Shown piece after piece: positions 54,740 to 64,000 of a stretch of 64,000 bases of DNA. Made by a program: the position numbers and the translations under genes. Position 1 is the stretch's first letter, and every line of letters begins with the position of its first letter. The DNA is from Phaeosaccion multiseriatum (taxonomy: Eukaryota; Ochrophyta, other classes): the NCBI GenBank assembly GCA_965112735.1, contig OZ218965.1, positions 124,001 to 188,000 of the forward strand. The letters are read 5' to 3'. Under the pieces are notes generated by a model. The model searched no databases, was not told where the DNA came from, and saw nothing but the letters and a program-made list of their open reading frames with translations.

Positions 54740-56599
54740 GAGCCTTGACGGACCCCTCTCGCGGCGCCCCCCCCCGCACCTGTCTGCCTGCGCTCTGCCG
54801 TGTGTCGCTGCCCGGCTGGCTGCTCTGGTCCGTACTCTGGTCTGGGCTCTCGCTCTCCATGTACTTGACGAGCTTGGGGCCCGAGGTGGACGTGTCCTTA
54901 TTCTCCGAGTTCTCGATCCACGCCACGAAGTCCACCTGCGCATGCACACACACGCGCACACACACACACACGCACACACGCATACACACAAACGCACACA
55001 CACATACACACACGCACACACGCACACACACACGTGCCCGCGGGCGCGGCATTCGGCAGTGGAGCGACAGAGACATACGTCATGAAACGCCATGGCAGGA
55101 AGGGTCATGGCGGTAAGAGCTTTGGCGGGAAGGGCTTTGGCGGGAAGGGCTCACGCTCCCTCTAGTCCTTATCACTCCTCGGTGGCCCAACCTGTGTACG
55201 CCCAACCTGTGTATGCCCAAACAACCCCACCCGTGCATGGCCCTGCCCGCCCCGCTGCTGCCGACAGTTTCACTCACCTTGTGCATGAGCTTCTCTACGG
55301 TGAGGGGCACCTTCTGCAGCGAGTCCTCGATCTCCTCCTCGGGCACGAAACGGCCCGTCTGCTCGCCGCGCTCCTTGGCCCTTCGAAACACACACTCGCG
55401 GTCGGCGAACACGTAGAGAATGGCGATGCGGTAGTGGGGGCGCTTCAAGCGGATCTGTCGGAACACGATCTGCGTGGGCACAAACACACACACGTACATA
55501 CTCGGCCCCTGACATGCTTCTGAGGCGACCCTGCTTCCTGCTTCTGGCCGGCGCCAGCCGGCCAGGCAGGTTCCAGGTTCTGGGGGAAAGCCATGTAATA
55601 AGGCAATGATGAGGGCCAAGGCTGGTTCCTGCTTCTGGCCGGCGCCAGCCGGCCTGCTTCCTGCTTCTGGGCTGGCCTGTCTCAGAAGCATGTCAGGGGC
55701 CGAACATACAAACGCTCTGTCAGAAGGGGCCGATGCGCTTCTGTCTGCAGACGGACGGCTCTCTCTCTCGCTCTCTTTCTCTCCCTCTCTGGCTCTCTTT
55801 CTCTCTCTTGCTCTCGTTCTCTCTCTCTCTCTTTCTCTGTCTGTAGCTATGTCCGTCTTTCCCTCCCCCTGCGGCGGGGAGAGTGCGCAGCCCTCATCCC
55901 TGGCGACCCCACACACGCACGCACGCACGCACCTCATACCACTCTGCATCCCTTAGGCTGCCATCGACCCACACGTTCTTCTGCCTCTCCATAGCAACCT
56001 CCTGCGCAGACAAGGGGGGGGGGCACGCACGAGGCAGCGGGTAGAGAGCGGCAATACCAATGTCAAGCAATGGCAATGTCAATGTCAAGCAATGGCAATG
56101 TCAATGTCAAGCAATGGCAATGTCACGGGGTCAAGCTTTTGGGGTCAGCGGGTACAGTGCAAGGTGTCAGGACAGCGGGTACAGTGCAAGGTGTCGGGAC
56201 AGCGGGCACAGTGCAGGGTGTCAGGACAGGGGGGGCGTGTCACTGACTGCGCTACTGACTGCGCTGGTGACCAACTTATTGACAGATTGACTCAATGACT
56301 GACTGACAGACTCGAGAACTGACTGACTTACTGGCCGACCGACCCACCGACCGACCGACCGACCCACCGACCGACCGACCGACCGACCGACTGACTGACT
56401 GACTGACTGACTGACTGACTGACTGACTGACTGACTGACTGACTGACTGACTGACTGACTGACTGACTGACTGACTGACCTGCGCAATTTCGATCATGAA
56501 GCCGCTCTCGAGCCTAGTCCTGTTGCCGGCCTCGTTGGGGCACGTCTTGAGGTAAAGCTTCCACTCGGGAAACGACATCTTGAGCATGTCGGGGTCCAG
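51722..56599 (-). CDS. Zeta-toxin-like P-loop kinase / monothiol glutaredoxin fusion, copy A (5' part missing)
   Basis: Nine visible exons with closing phases (513 codons including stop): 56599-56480, 56001-55933, 55469-55278, 54935-54780, 53662-53591, 53297-53212, 53050-52996, 52722-52653, 52440-51722. The first three exons resemble zeta-toxin/PezT-family kinases: an LDPDM start after the expected P-loop exon, a VWVDGSLRD strand, and an ERGEQTGRFVPEE element of the R...TGR.VP type. An acidic/Gln-rich linker follows. Exons 6-9 form a complete glutaredoxin: VVVFGKSYCSF joined in phase to SNRLLDLL, giving active site C-S-F-S (monothiol), then TVPQLF with the cis-Pro, and GGCSSCFALHEKG. A low-complexity tail of about 190 residues ends the protein. 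The Walker A exon expected upstream of 56599 is not found; duplicated DNA begins there, so copy A is probably 5'-truncated. Function unknown; bacterial zeta enzymes phosphorylate nucleotide sugars. Confidence 0.75.
52530..52652. repeat. CACTGATGGCCCATATG repeat at donor, copy A
   Basis: About five tandem 24-bp units (GATGGCCCATATGCCTTAGC and variants with CATACGACTT) stand directly against the donor of the exon beginning at 52653. The matching array in copy B has about eight units. Confidence 0.9.
53830..54745. repeat. (GACT)n array of ~0.9 kb in copy A intron
   Basis: GACTGACTGACT with scattered GAGGGCCTGACT, GATACTGACT and TTCACTGACT variants between exons ending at 54780 and 53662. Copy B has only about 90 bp of the same tract at 62636-62730. 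It generates Ser-Gln-Ser-Val reading frames that are not genes. Confidence 0.95.
55502..55703. mobile_element. 202-bp MITE-like element with TIRs and 6-bp target-site duplication
   Basis: Begins TCGGCCCCTGACATGCTTCT and ends with its reverse complement (AGAAGCATGTCAGGGGCCGA). It is flanked on both sides by ACATAC (55496-55501 and 55704-55709). It sits in the intron between exons 55469 and 55933 of copy A. The matching intron of copy B (about 63420-63608) lacks it, giving an empty site. There is no coding capacity; it is palindromic inside (GGCCGGCGCCAGCCGGCC), as expected for a non-autonomous DNA transposon. Confidence 0.85.
56280..56479. repeat. (GACT)n/(GACC)n array before the LDPDM exon
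   Basis: CCGACCGACCGACC then GACTGACTGACT, reaching the donor of the first visible copy A exon at 56480. The equivalent tract starts in copy B at about 63955 and runs off the window. Confidence 0.9.
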
Positions 56600-56754
56600 C
56601 TGAGGACAGGAGGGGGGGAAGGCAGGGGCGTTGGGGGGTCAGGGAGGGAGGATGGCAGTGGATGGCAAGGGGCAGGAGCAGAACAAACAAGAGGGCGCCC
56701 CATCGCCCGGAGAGGGAGGGATGGCAGTGGATGGCAGTGGACGTGAGTGAGTAC

Positions 56755-57000
56755 GTGCGTGGGTGGGTGAGTGAGTGAGTGTGTGAGGGATTGAGTGAGT
56801 CAGTCAGTCAGCGAAAGAGTGAGGGAGTAAGTGAGGCTGTGAGTGAGTGAGCCAGTGAGTCAGTCAGCGAAAGAGTGAGGGAGTAAGTGAGGCAGTGAGT
56901 GAGTGAGTGAGTGAGCCAGTGAGTCAGTAAGTGGGCCAGTGAGTCAGTAAGTGAGCCAGTGAGTCAGTTACTAGTGAGTGGGTGAGTGGGGGGGGGGGGG
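56755..57000. repeat. GAGTGAGT array, duplicated end of ArgRS intron
   Basis: Shares blocks such as GAGTCAGTCAGTCAGCGAAA and a terminal G run with 40980-41215. It marks the left limit of the second segmental-duplication copy, cutting into the 5' part of kinase-glutaredoxin copy A. Confidence 0.85.
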
Positions 57001-57186
57001 GAGATGTGAGTGAGTGAGTGAATTAAATGTGACACGATGTCTCTGACGCTGTATCACCACTGCTGCTTTGTGCATGGCCCTGTCCCGTCGGTGATACAAA
57101 ACGGGCACCTCCCACCCACCGTCCTGAAACCCCCTACCCGCTGTCCTGACACCCCCAACCCCCACGCTCCCGTGTTGGTGCTACAT

Positions 57187-57276
57187 AACGGGCGCCTCCT
57201 GCTGTGCCAAGCCACGAAGCGAGCCATGGGCACATGCTTCGAGCTGCTCGGCATCAAGCCCCTGGAGCGTATCTAA
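57187..57276 (+). pseudogene. Orphan duplicate of the last ArgRS exon
   Basis: Ninety bases encode the same C-terminus as 41472-41561, ending in LGIKPLERI with TAA in place of TGA. No other synthetase exon is nearby. The acceptor that in the true gene reads GATACAG is here GCTACAT, so the splice AG is lost. A dead by-product of the segmental duplication. Confidence 0.9.
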
Positions 57277-57309
57277 GCGATCAGGGCCAAAGGGCCAACG
57301 TCAGGGCCA

Positions 57310-57380
57310 GGCTCATGCTCAGGGTCAGGGTCAGGGTCAAGGTCAGGGTCAAGGTCAGGGGCAGGGTCAGGGGCAGGCTT
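57310..57380. repeat. (GGGTCA)n hexamer repeat
   Basis: AGGGTCAGGGTCAAGGTCAG units, duplicated from 41605-41660. The dispersed CAGTTGGTGATACA motif cluster follows at 57465-57535. Confidence 0.85.
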
Positions 57381-57897
57381 AGAAGACACTCGGTGTGTTG
57401 CTGCGGCGCTTCTGCGGCTTTGGCCTCGGACGCCTCACAAGAGCCTTGGGCACGACGATGGCAGTTGGTGATACAGCAGCAGCAGTTGGTGATACAACAA
57501 CAACAGCAGCAGCAGTTGGTGATACAACAGAAGCAGCAAGGGCCTGAACACGACGATGGCGGTCCTCATGCTCTCCAGCATGTGCAGAATAGCGCTACCG
57601 CTCACTCGCTTGCCGAACAGAGCGGCGGAAGACGCGAGAGGGGAGCGGAGGGGAGGGGAGGGGGGCTTGCCTGTCCGTCTATCACAGAATGAGTGATTTA
57701 AGATCCTTCATACAGGGTGGATACCCTCAACAGGATATGTTAAGGGGGGACTGTGGAGTAGGCCACTCGTTCATGCCCAATCGGAAACCCGAGGCACCGT
57801 TTCAATATATTTTACTCTCGTTCTGTCCGTGAAAAGCTTTGGCGCCTCTCTCTCTCTCTCTGACTAAGGGTGGCTGGGGACTTGCAATCGGTGAGGG

Positions 57898-58780
57898 TTA
57901 CGACTTGGAATGTAACGTCGTCAATGCCCTTGCCACCTCGTTGGCCGCTCTTTTGGCGAAGGCAAACAGATCCTCTTGCCGGTCATCGCGGAGACCCGTG
58001 TGTGCACCCACACGCCCCAGCAGGTCCTTCGCAAGCTCATCCGCTGCCTTGAACTTGTCCTTCTCAAGCCAACCCCAATCCCCTCCCTCCCCTTTGCTCC
58101 ACTCTCCCCATGTCTTCTTCACGCAGGGATGGTTGTCTTCTAATTTGCCCGTGTCCCAGCATTCCTCAACCGTCAGCCTGAAGAATAACGGCACCAGCGC
58201 TGCTTCCCCCTTCTCCGCCCTGTCCATGAAGATGTGCATCTCCTGAAGAGGCCACTCTCGGCACACAAAAGACGGACTCAGCACGACCACGCCAATCGGG
58301 GCGGTGTGGGCAGCGTGGAGCATCTTGCGCTCGGCGCGGTCTCCTGCCTCCAGGCTTTTCTCGTCCAAGAAAGTCGAAATTCCTCTCTGCCACAGACATC
58401 TATGCAGCAGAGACACAATGCCCCGCTTCTCCGTCCCGGCGTGGCACAGGAAGACTTGGTACCTCTTATCGTCCCTCGTTTCAATGTCGTAAAGCCCGTC
58501 TCGCGCCTTCTGCAGGCATTCCTTTGAGAGAAGAGAGGGACAAGAGGAATTCGTCGGCATCAGAACACGGATTTCCCCCCCCCCCCTTTTTAACGTTTAT
58601 CTCGCTCCCTCGTACCTGGTACTTGTTGAACAGGTCCACACAAATCTTTCGTGCAACGTTGGCATCATCTCTAAATTTGCCATAGACCCTTGAGAGAAGC
58701 CCCCACAACTGGTTTTTAATCGTGCGGAAAATGTCATAAAAAAAAGTCCAAGAGGAGGCCGAAAGGCCCATCCGTTCCAT
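57898..58780 (-). CDS. Free-standing TIR-domain protein, paralogue of the ROCO C-terminus
   Basis: Two exons: 58780-58616 (55 codons from ATG 58780) and 58521-57898, phase 0, total 262 residues. The second exon is very similar to the ROCO TIR exon 42751-42119: FLCHAGTEKRG for FLSHAGPEKRG, FLDEKSLEAGD, CREWPLQEMHIF for CREWPLEEMQIF. The Glu aligned with the TIR catalytic residue is kept. The upstream exon ends in FNKYQ like the ROCO exon (FEKYQ) but is otherwise divergent. No LRR, ROC or COR sequence lies upstream. Either a real TIR-only gene that gained a new start, or a truncated ROCO copy. The intact reading frame despite many nucleotide differences favours function. Confidence 0.65.
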
Positions 58781-58903
58781 TCTTGGGTGAGCGACTCGCA
58801 CTACTGTAACGCCTGATTCCTATTAAGTCAAAAGTCCCCCTGTAACGCCTGCAGGACATTCTGTAACTGTTTAGCGTGCCAGCAAGGGTGACAGTCCCGC
58901 CAT

Positions 58904-58904
<1 letters not shown>

Positions 58905-58968
<64 letters not shown>
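58905..58968. repeat. (GA)n microsatellite
   Basis: About 30 perfect GA units, just left of the partial MITE copy. Confidence 0.95.
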
Positions 58969-58970
<2 letters not shown>

Positions 58971-58971
58971 A

Positions 58972-59078
58972 ACATTGCCTTATTACTTTCCCCCAGAACC
59001 TGCTGGAGCAGGAAAAAGGCCGGCAGGCGCCGGCCAGAAGGAACCAGGGTCGCCCCAGAAGCATGTCAGAGGCGAGGC
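58972..59078. mobile_element. Partial, inverted copy of the MITE-like element
   Basis: In reverse orientation this matches one half of the 55502-55703 element: CATGCTTCTGGGGCGACCC, CTTCTGGCCGGCGCC, GTTCTGGGGGAAAG and TAATAAGGCAATG. Only one terminal repeat is present (GAAGCATGTCAGAGGCGA), so it is truncated or a diverged variant. Confidence 0.7.
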
Positions 59079-60535
59079 GAACCTTTAGCACGGCTGTTCT
59101 TCTGTTGTAGACTGTCTGGCACGCGAGCAACTTTGCACACGTTCGGATTAGGTACCAATGGAGGGCATTGCTGCTCATCTCGACTGGCATCTGGCTTAGG
59201 TCGGGCGGTGGAGGCAATGCTGTGTGGGCGGATTCCAACGGCAATCTATGGCATTCTGCCCACGGCGTCTTCTTTCGGCTGTAGGCTCCGCGTCTGCGCA
59301 CTCGTATCGTCCCTGCTGGCCGCGTTGGGGATGGGGTTGTTCAGATGCACCGGTGGGGCTGCGCAACCAGTCCCACGCCTTGTGGGAACTGGCGGTTCGG
59401 ACAAAATGACGGAGCTGGAGGGGAAGGACGTTGTCTGGCATTTTCTCCTGGACACACAGCGTAGGCAAGCCCCTGGCGGAAGAGAGGAGTGCAGTGATCA
59501 GTAGACATAGGGAGAAGCAGACGGCGCAAAGTGGGCAGGAGAACGACGGAGGGGGGGGCAAGGGAGGAGGACGCGGGGCAGCACCGACAGCGACGGCGTG
59601 GCCCCTTTGGGGGGCGGTGCCAACGCGCCACCCAGCGCCCTTGGCGCCGATTGCGGCTCGAACCTCGGAAGCATCGCGCACGGCACGGCCAATGGCAAGA
59701 GGCGCCACAGCACCGGGAGCGGCAGCAGGAGCTGCTCCGTCCAACCGCCGCAGGGAGGGAGGGGGGCAGTGCTGCCAGAGGGCCCATGGAGTGGCATCAT
59801 GGCGTTTTTTCGTGACTCCGGCTCTCTCTGCTGGTAGTGGGGGGCAGCCCCACGCAGCCGGAGGCGCACGTGACACCCGTCAACTGCGTGCTCGTCGACG
59901 TCACCGCGTGGGCGCAGAGTAAGGGTATAGGTTTATGTCCGTCTTGAAGCACTTTTTCACTTTTTCCACCCGCCGGATGGAAAGGGCGCCCTGTTTACCC
60001 TTGCTGACGGGTCTGTGGGCGGTGCTGGCCTCATTGCAGATGGAGGGTCGGCCCCGGAGCCACCTGCCAAGCAGCCGAAGACGGGTGGCGCGCAGAGGAC
60101 AGATGCCCCCCTCCCATGCCGTGGGGTACTGGCAATCGAGTTCGGTCCTTCCGTCATCAAGCGGGCTAGTGAGAGGCTTACTGAGATTTCCAGGGGGGCC
60201 GTAAGCGAAATAGCGCTACCGCTCACTCGCTTGCCGAGCAGAGCGGCGGAAGACGCGAGAGACTCGAGACAGGGGGGCTTGCCTGTCCGTCTTAGAAGGA
60301 GTAGTTCAGTTTTATTGTGTTCATTCTCTTTGATTTTTGATTTAAGATCCTTCATACAAGGTGGATACCTGTTCGCATATCTACACATCCCCCACCCCCT
60401 TCGCCTAAGCCCGCGCGACCAAGGCCGCCGTCCGCGCCCCTCGGCTCCGCCATGCCCATATGCCTCTGCTCTAATGTGCCCATACGCCTCTGCTCGTGAC
60501 TTCCCCCCCCCTTTTTCCTATTGACTATTGGGCCC
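59079..60535. other. Intergenic region with unassigned open stretches
   Basis: Several overlapping ORFs of 60-220 codons on both strands, none with a recognisable domain. The stretch 59210-59500 (+) and the stretch around 60000-60200 (+, reading CRGVLAIEFGPSVIKRASER) look most protein-like and may be remnants of a mobile element or gene. From 60205 the dispersed 3' repeat block begins, identical in order to that downstream of copy A. Confidence 0.4.
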
Positions 60536-63500
60536 TTACTTGGGCCGGGCCTCGTCCGAGCTGGTGGGTTGGCCTGAGGGCGTTTGTTGGCTTACTGGGG
60601 TGGGCGTTCGCTGACCTGCCGGCCGTTCCTCCTTTACGGGCGGCAGGCACTGCAGCTGATGACCACCCCGGCCCATACACCTCCCGCTGGACTGCCTGCC
60701 TATATGCCTGTCGCCGCTGGGGACGACACTCTCGTGCTTCCCCTGCTGCGGCGTCTCCAAGCGCTCCCCGCTCGGAAGGAGGCTCTCGTCGTTGTCCATT
60801 GAGAGGTGCTGTATGCCCAACTGCTGTACCACCCACTGCTTCGTCTCCCCCCCGTACGGCCCCACTGTTGCCCGCCTCCCTTCCTGCGTCGGTCCCCCGG
60901 TGGGTGCCCCTGCCCCTGACCCATGCAATGCCCTTGCCCCTCCTGCCGCCCCCACCCCCATCAGCGCCTCTACGGAAGGACTGCTCGCAAGAAGAGCGAG
61001 GTTCTCGTGACTGCGGCTTGGAGAGGGGGAGCTGCTGATGGACTTCCTTTGCCTCAGTCTGAGCTTCCTCCTCACCACCCCCCCACCCCCCCCAGCTCCC
61101 TCCTGTGGAGGGCTTTGCGCTGTGAGGGGTCCGCTGAGTGCGAGCTCGAGAAGACCCTTCTCGTGCAACGCGAAACAGGAGCTGCAGCCCCCCAAACAGC
61201 GCCCGTGGCTGAAGAGCTGGGGCACTGGACAAGAGAGGGGGGAGGAGGGAGAGGGGGCGTCAGGGGGAGGGTTTCGATACCACAAACCGCACACCCTCTC
61301 CTTTCATCGGGCCTCGGGGGGCACCGATGGCCCATATGCCTTAGCACTGATGGCCCATATGCCTTAGCACTGATGGCCCATATGACTTAGCACTGATGGC
61401 CCATATGCCTTAGCACTGATGGCCCATATGACTTAGCACTGATGGCCCATATGCCTTGGCACCGATGGCCCATATGCCTTAGCACCGATGGCCCATATGA
61501 CATACCTGTGGCGATGCCAGTCATCTTGGTGAGCTCGAGCTGCAGGGGGACACCCCCCCCGGGGAGCTCGTCGAACTGCCAAAAGAGAGAGCGGAAGAGA
61601 GAGGGAGAGAGAGAGCGACAAACACAGAGGTAGACAGAGAGGGATAGAGAGACACATGAGTAAGGCAGAAAGAGAGAGAACTATTCAGGCGTGTGAGCGA
61701 AGACGATGGCAACCCACGGCCGTACGAGGGGCGTTGGTGGTCCAGACAGTTGTTATCTGTTGCATCGATCCCAAGGGCTCTCTCTCTACATTGTCGCTCC
61801 CAATCTCCCCATTCGCTTGTCTGCCTGCCCCTCCCGAGAAGCTCTCACCTGCACCACAGTGAACTCCACCTTAAGGTTGTGCAGCAAGTCCAACAAGCGG
61901 TTGCTGCGACAAGGAGGGGGGGCGTCGAGAGGAGGGAGTGGGAGTAGGGGTGGTGGGCACAGATACTAAGGAGGACTTGAGGAGGACGAGGTCAGGAGGC
62001 AGGCGAGAGGAAAAGACCCTCTCCACAAGGAGTGCCGAATGGCCAACAACGAGGGCACAAACCTGAAGGAGCAGTAGCTCTTGCCGAACACCACGACGTC
62101 GTTCTTGGCCACTTGCTCCTTCAGCCACCACCGCCATGTGGCCGGGTCCTGACACCAACCAGCGTTTTCACAGAGCAGAAACAAGTGTATGGGCATGAGA
62201 GAGCTGACACCAGCACCACCAAGAGGACTTTGGTCAACCTCCCTCCCGAGCAGCACGTGCTGAGAACGTTCCTCGAGGACATCACCCTCCCCTGAGAATG
62301 TTCTGCGAGGACACCCCCCTCCCCCACAACACCCTGGTGCTGACTGTGGTGGACTGTGGTGGTGACTGTGGGCATCCCTTCGTAGCTACTGGGGGCCATG
62401 GCCAGACAGTCATTAGCTTATTGCGCTGTACCACTCCTCACCTGATCGAGCTCCGCGAGTGTGGCAAATCGGTCCGAAATCTCCTCCCAGCTGCCCCTCT
62501 CGTTCATCACCCACTGCCGCGAGAGGAAGACGGTGGACACACACAAGACACGGGCCGTGAGGAGGGGGAGAGAGAAAGAGAGAGAAAGGGAGGGGGGGGG
62601 GTGGGGGGGGGTTATTATGACGGTACTGAGGAACTGAGGGACTGACTGACTGACTGCCTGACTGACTGACTGACTGACTGCCTGCCTGACTGACTGCCTG
62701 CCTGACTGACTGACTGACTGATTGACTGACCCCTCTCGCGGCGCCCCCCCCCGCACCTGTCTGCCTGCGCTCTGCCGTGTGTCGCTGCCCGGCTGGCTGC
62801 TCTGGTCTGTACTCTGGTCTGGGCTCTCGCTCTCCATGTACTTGACGAGCTTGGGGCCCGAGGTGGACGTGTCCTTATTCTCCGAGTTCTCGATCCACGC
62901 CACGAAGTCCACCTGCGCATGCACACACACACACCCACACACACCCACACACACACACACACACACACGTGCCCGCGGGCGCGACATTCGGCAGTGGAGC
63001 GACAGAGACATACGTCATGAAACGCCATGGCAGGAAGGGTCATGGCGGTAAGAGCTTTGGCGGGAAGGGCTTCGGCGGGAAGGGCTCACGCTCCCCCTAG
63101 TGCTTATCACTCCTCGATGGCCCAACCTGTGTATGCCCAACCTGTGTACGCCCAACCTGTGTATGCCCAAACAACCCCACCCGTGCATGGCCCTGCCCGC
63201 CCCGCTGCTGCCGACAGTTTCACTCACCTTGTGCATGAGCTTCTCTACGGTGAGGGGCACCTTCTGCAGCGAGTCCTCGATCTCCTCCTCGGGCACGAAA
63301 CGGCCCGTCTGCTCGCCGCGCTCCTTAGCCCTTCGAAACACACACTCGCGGTCGGCGAACACGTAGAGAATGGCGATGCGGTAGTGGGGGCGCTTCAAGC
63401 GGATCTGTCGGAACACGATCTGCGCGGGCACAAATACACACACACATACACACACACAGTCAGAAGGGGCCAATGTGCTTCTGTCTGCAGATGGACGGCT

Positions 63501-64000
63501 CTCTCTATCTCTTTCTGTGTGTGTGTGTCCGTCTGTCTCTCGCCCTGCGGCGAGGTGAGTGCGCAGCCCTCATCCGTGGCGACCCCACACACGCACGCAC
63601 GCACGCACCTCATACCACTCTGCATCCCTTAGGCTGCCATCGACCCACACGTTCTTCTGCCTCTCCATGGCAACCTCCTGCGCAGACAGGGGGGGGGAGC
63701 ACGCACGAGGCAGGGGGTAGAGAGCGGCAATGTCAATGTCAATGTCAATGTCAATGTCAATGTCAATGTCAATGTCAATGGCAATGTCAATGTCAATGTC
63801 ACGGGGTCAAGCTTGGGGTCAGCGGCTACAGTGCAAGGTGTCAGGACAGGGAGGGCGTGTCACTGACTACTCACTGAGCTGGCTGACGAACCTATTGACA
63901 GGTTGAATCACTGACTGACTGACTGACTGACTGGGGAACTGGCTGACTCACTGGCCGACCGACCGACTGACTGACTGACTGACTGACTGACTGACTGACT
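60536..64000 (-). CDS. Zeta-toxin-like kinase / monothiol glutaredoxin fusion, copy B (5' end beyond right edge)
   Basis: Eight exons visible, phases closing to 463 codons: 63677-63609, 63419-63228, 62912-62757, 62513-62442, 62148-62063, 61903-61849, 61575-61506, 61224-60536. Domain content equals copy A: end of the kinase domain (GRFVPEE), acidic linker, then glutaredoxin with the C-S-F-S active site and TVPQLF cis-Pro. The C-terminal tail is 10 residues shorter because of a 30-bp in-frame loss that removes one TPVSQQTPS-type repeat and a Gly. The first expected upstream exon (LDPDM) would lie just past 64000. This copy may carry the P-loop exon that copy A lacks, and is the better candidate for the functional gene. 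Confidence 0.75.
61320..61505. repeat. CACTGATGGCCCATATG repeat at donor, copy B
   Basis: About eight 24-bp units, against five in copy A, ending at the donor of exon 61506-61575. An amplified dispersed CCCATATG motif. Confidence 0.9.
62636..62730. repeat. Short (GACT)n/(GCCT)n tract, copy B
   Basis: Homologue of the 0.9-kb array 53830-54745, about tenfold shorter. Confidence 0.9.
63728..63802. repeat. (AATGTC)n hexamer repeat, copy B
   Basis: About twelve AATGTC units in the intron before exon 63677. Copy A has the related CAATGTCAATGTCAAGCAATG at 56055-56125. Confidence 0.9.

Larger units (their letters stand above)
60205..64000. repeat. Tandem segmental duplication, copy B of the kinase-glutaredoxin block
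   Basis: Collinear with 51340-56480, including introns, flanks and the 3' repeat block, with very few substitutions. Differences are mostly repeat length (GACT array, GATGGCCCATATG array), the MITE, and a 30-bp deletion in the last exon. This implies a recent duplication. Confidence 0.9.

Noticed and set aside
53830-55108. Ser-Gln-Ser-Val repeat proteins on the minus strand
   Set aside because: Direct products of the (GACT)n microsatellite. The flanking kinase-glutaredoxin exons splice around it, and the array shrinks tenfold in copy B without effect on the gene.
59196-59922. Overlapping ORFs of 123-226 codons on both strands
   Set aside because: Arg/Ala/Pro-rich high-GC readings with no recognisable domain and all frames equally open. 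Kept only as an unassigned intergenic region.

Overview
This is GC-rich nuclear DNA of a eukaryote. The genes are split by many spliceosomal introns (GT...AG), and the introns and intergenic DNA are packed with microsatellites and minisatellites. A unicellular or filamentous alga/protist fits. An LRR-ROC-COR gene in which each 24-residue LRR is one 72-bp exon recalls brown algae and their relatives, so a stramenopile is my best guess, but it is only an inference. I rebuilt gene models by hand from GT/AG junctions. In every model given as intact, the codon phase closes across all exons.

Left part (1-33.2 kb). A giant VPS13-type lipid-transfer gene fills 1-20.7 kb on the minus strand and runs off the left edge (at least 4,666 codons, 15 exons). 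Next come a small two-helix membrane protein of unknown function (+), a RING-PHD protein (-), the proteasomal ubiquitin receptor RPN13 (+), and the 20S proteasome subunit beta-4/PSMB2 (-). The PSMB2 model carries an odd signal-peptide-like N-terminus.

Middle (33.3-49.7 kb). A 15-exon cytosolic-type arginyl-tRNA synthetase (+) has WHEP-like and GST-like domains at its N-terminus. It faces, tail to tail, an LRR-ROC-COR-TIR (ROCO) gene (-) with a 22-exon LRR array. Up to this point gene orientation alternates strictly, giving three head-to-head and three tail-to-tail pairs.

Right part (49.7-64 kb). This is a recently rearranged region. Two near-identical copies of a gene fusing a zeta-toxin-like P-loop kinase domain to a monothiol glutaredoxin domain lie in tandem (51.7-56.6 kb and 60.5 kb to the right edge). 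Between them sits a duplicate of the ArgRS-end/TIR segment, holding a dead copy of the last ArgRS exon and a free-standing TIR gene. A 202-bp MITE-like insertion with inverted repeats and a target-site duplication sits in an intron of one copy only.

The most unusual global feature is a set of short (about 10-16 nt) sequence motifs scattered by the dozen through introns, spacers and exons. In exons they are read in different frames, and several form actual 3' splice sites. Nothing here looks prokaryotic: no operons, CRISPR arrays, rRNA or tRNA genes were found.
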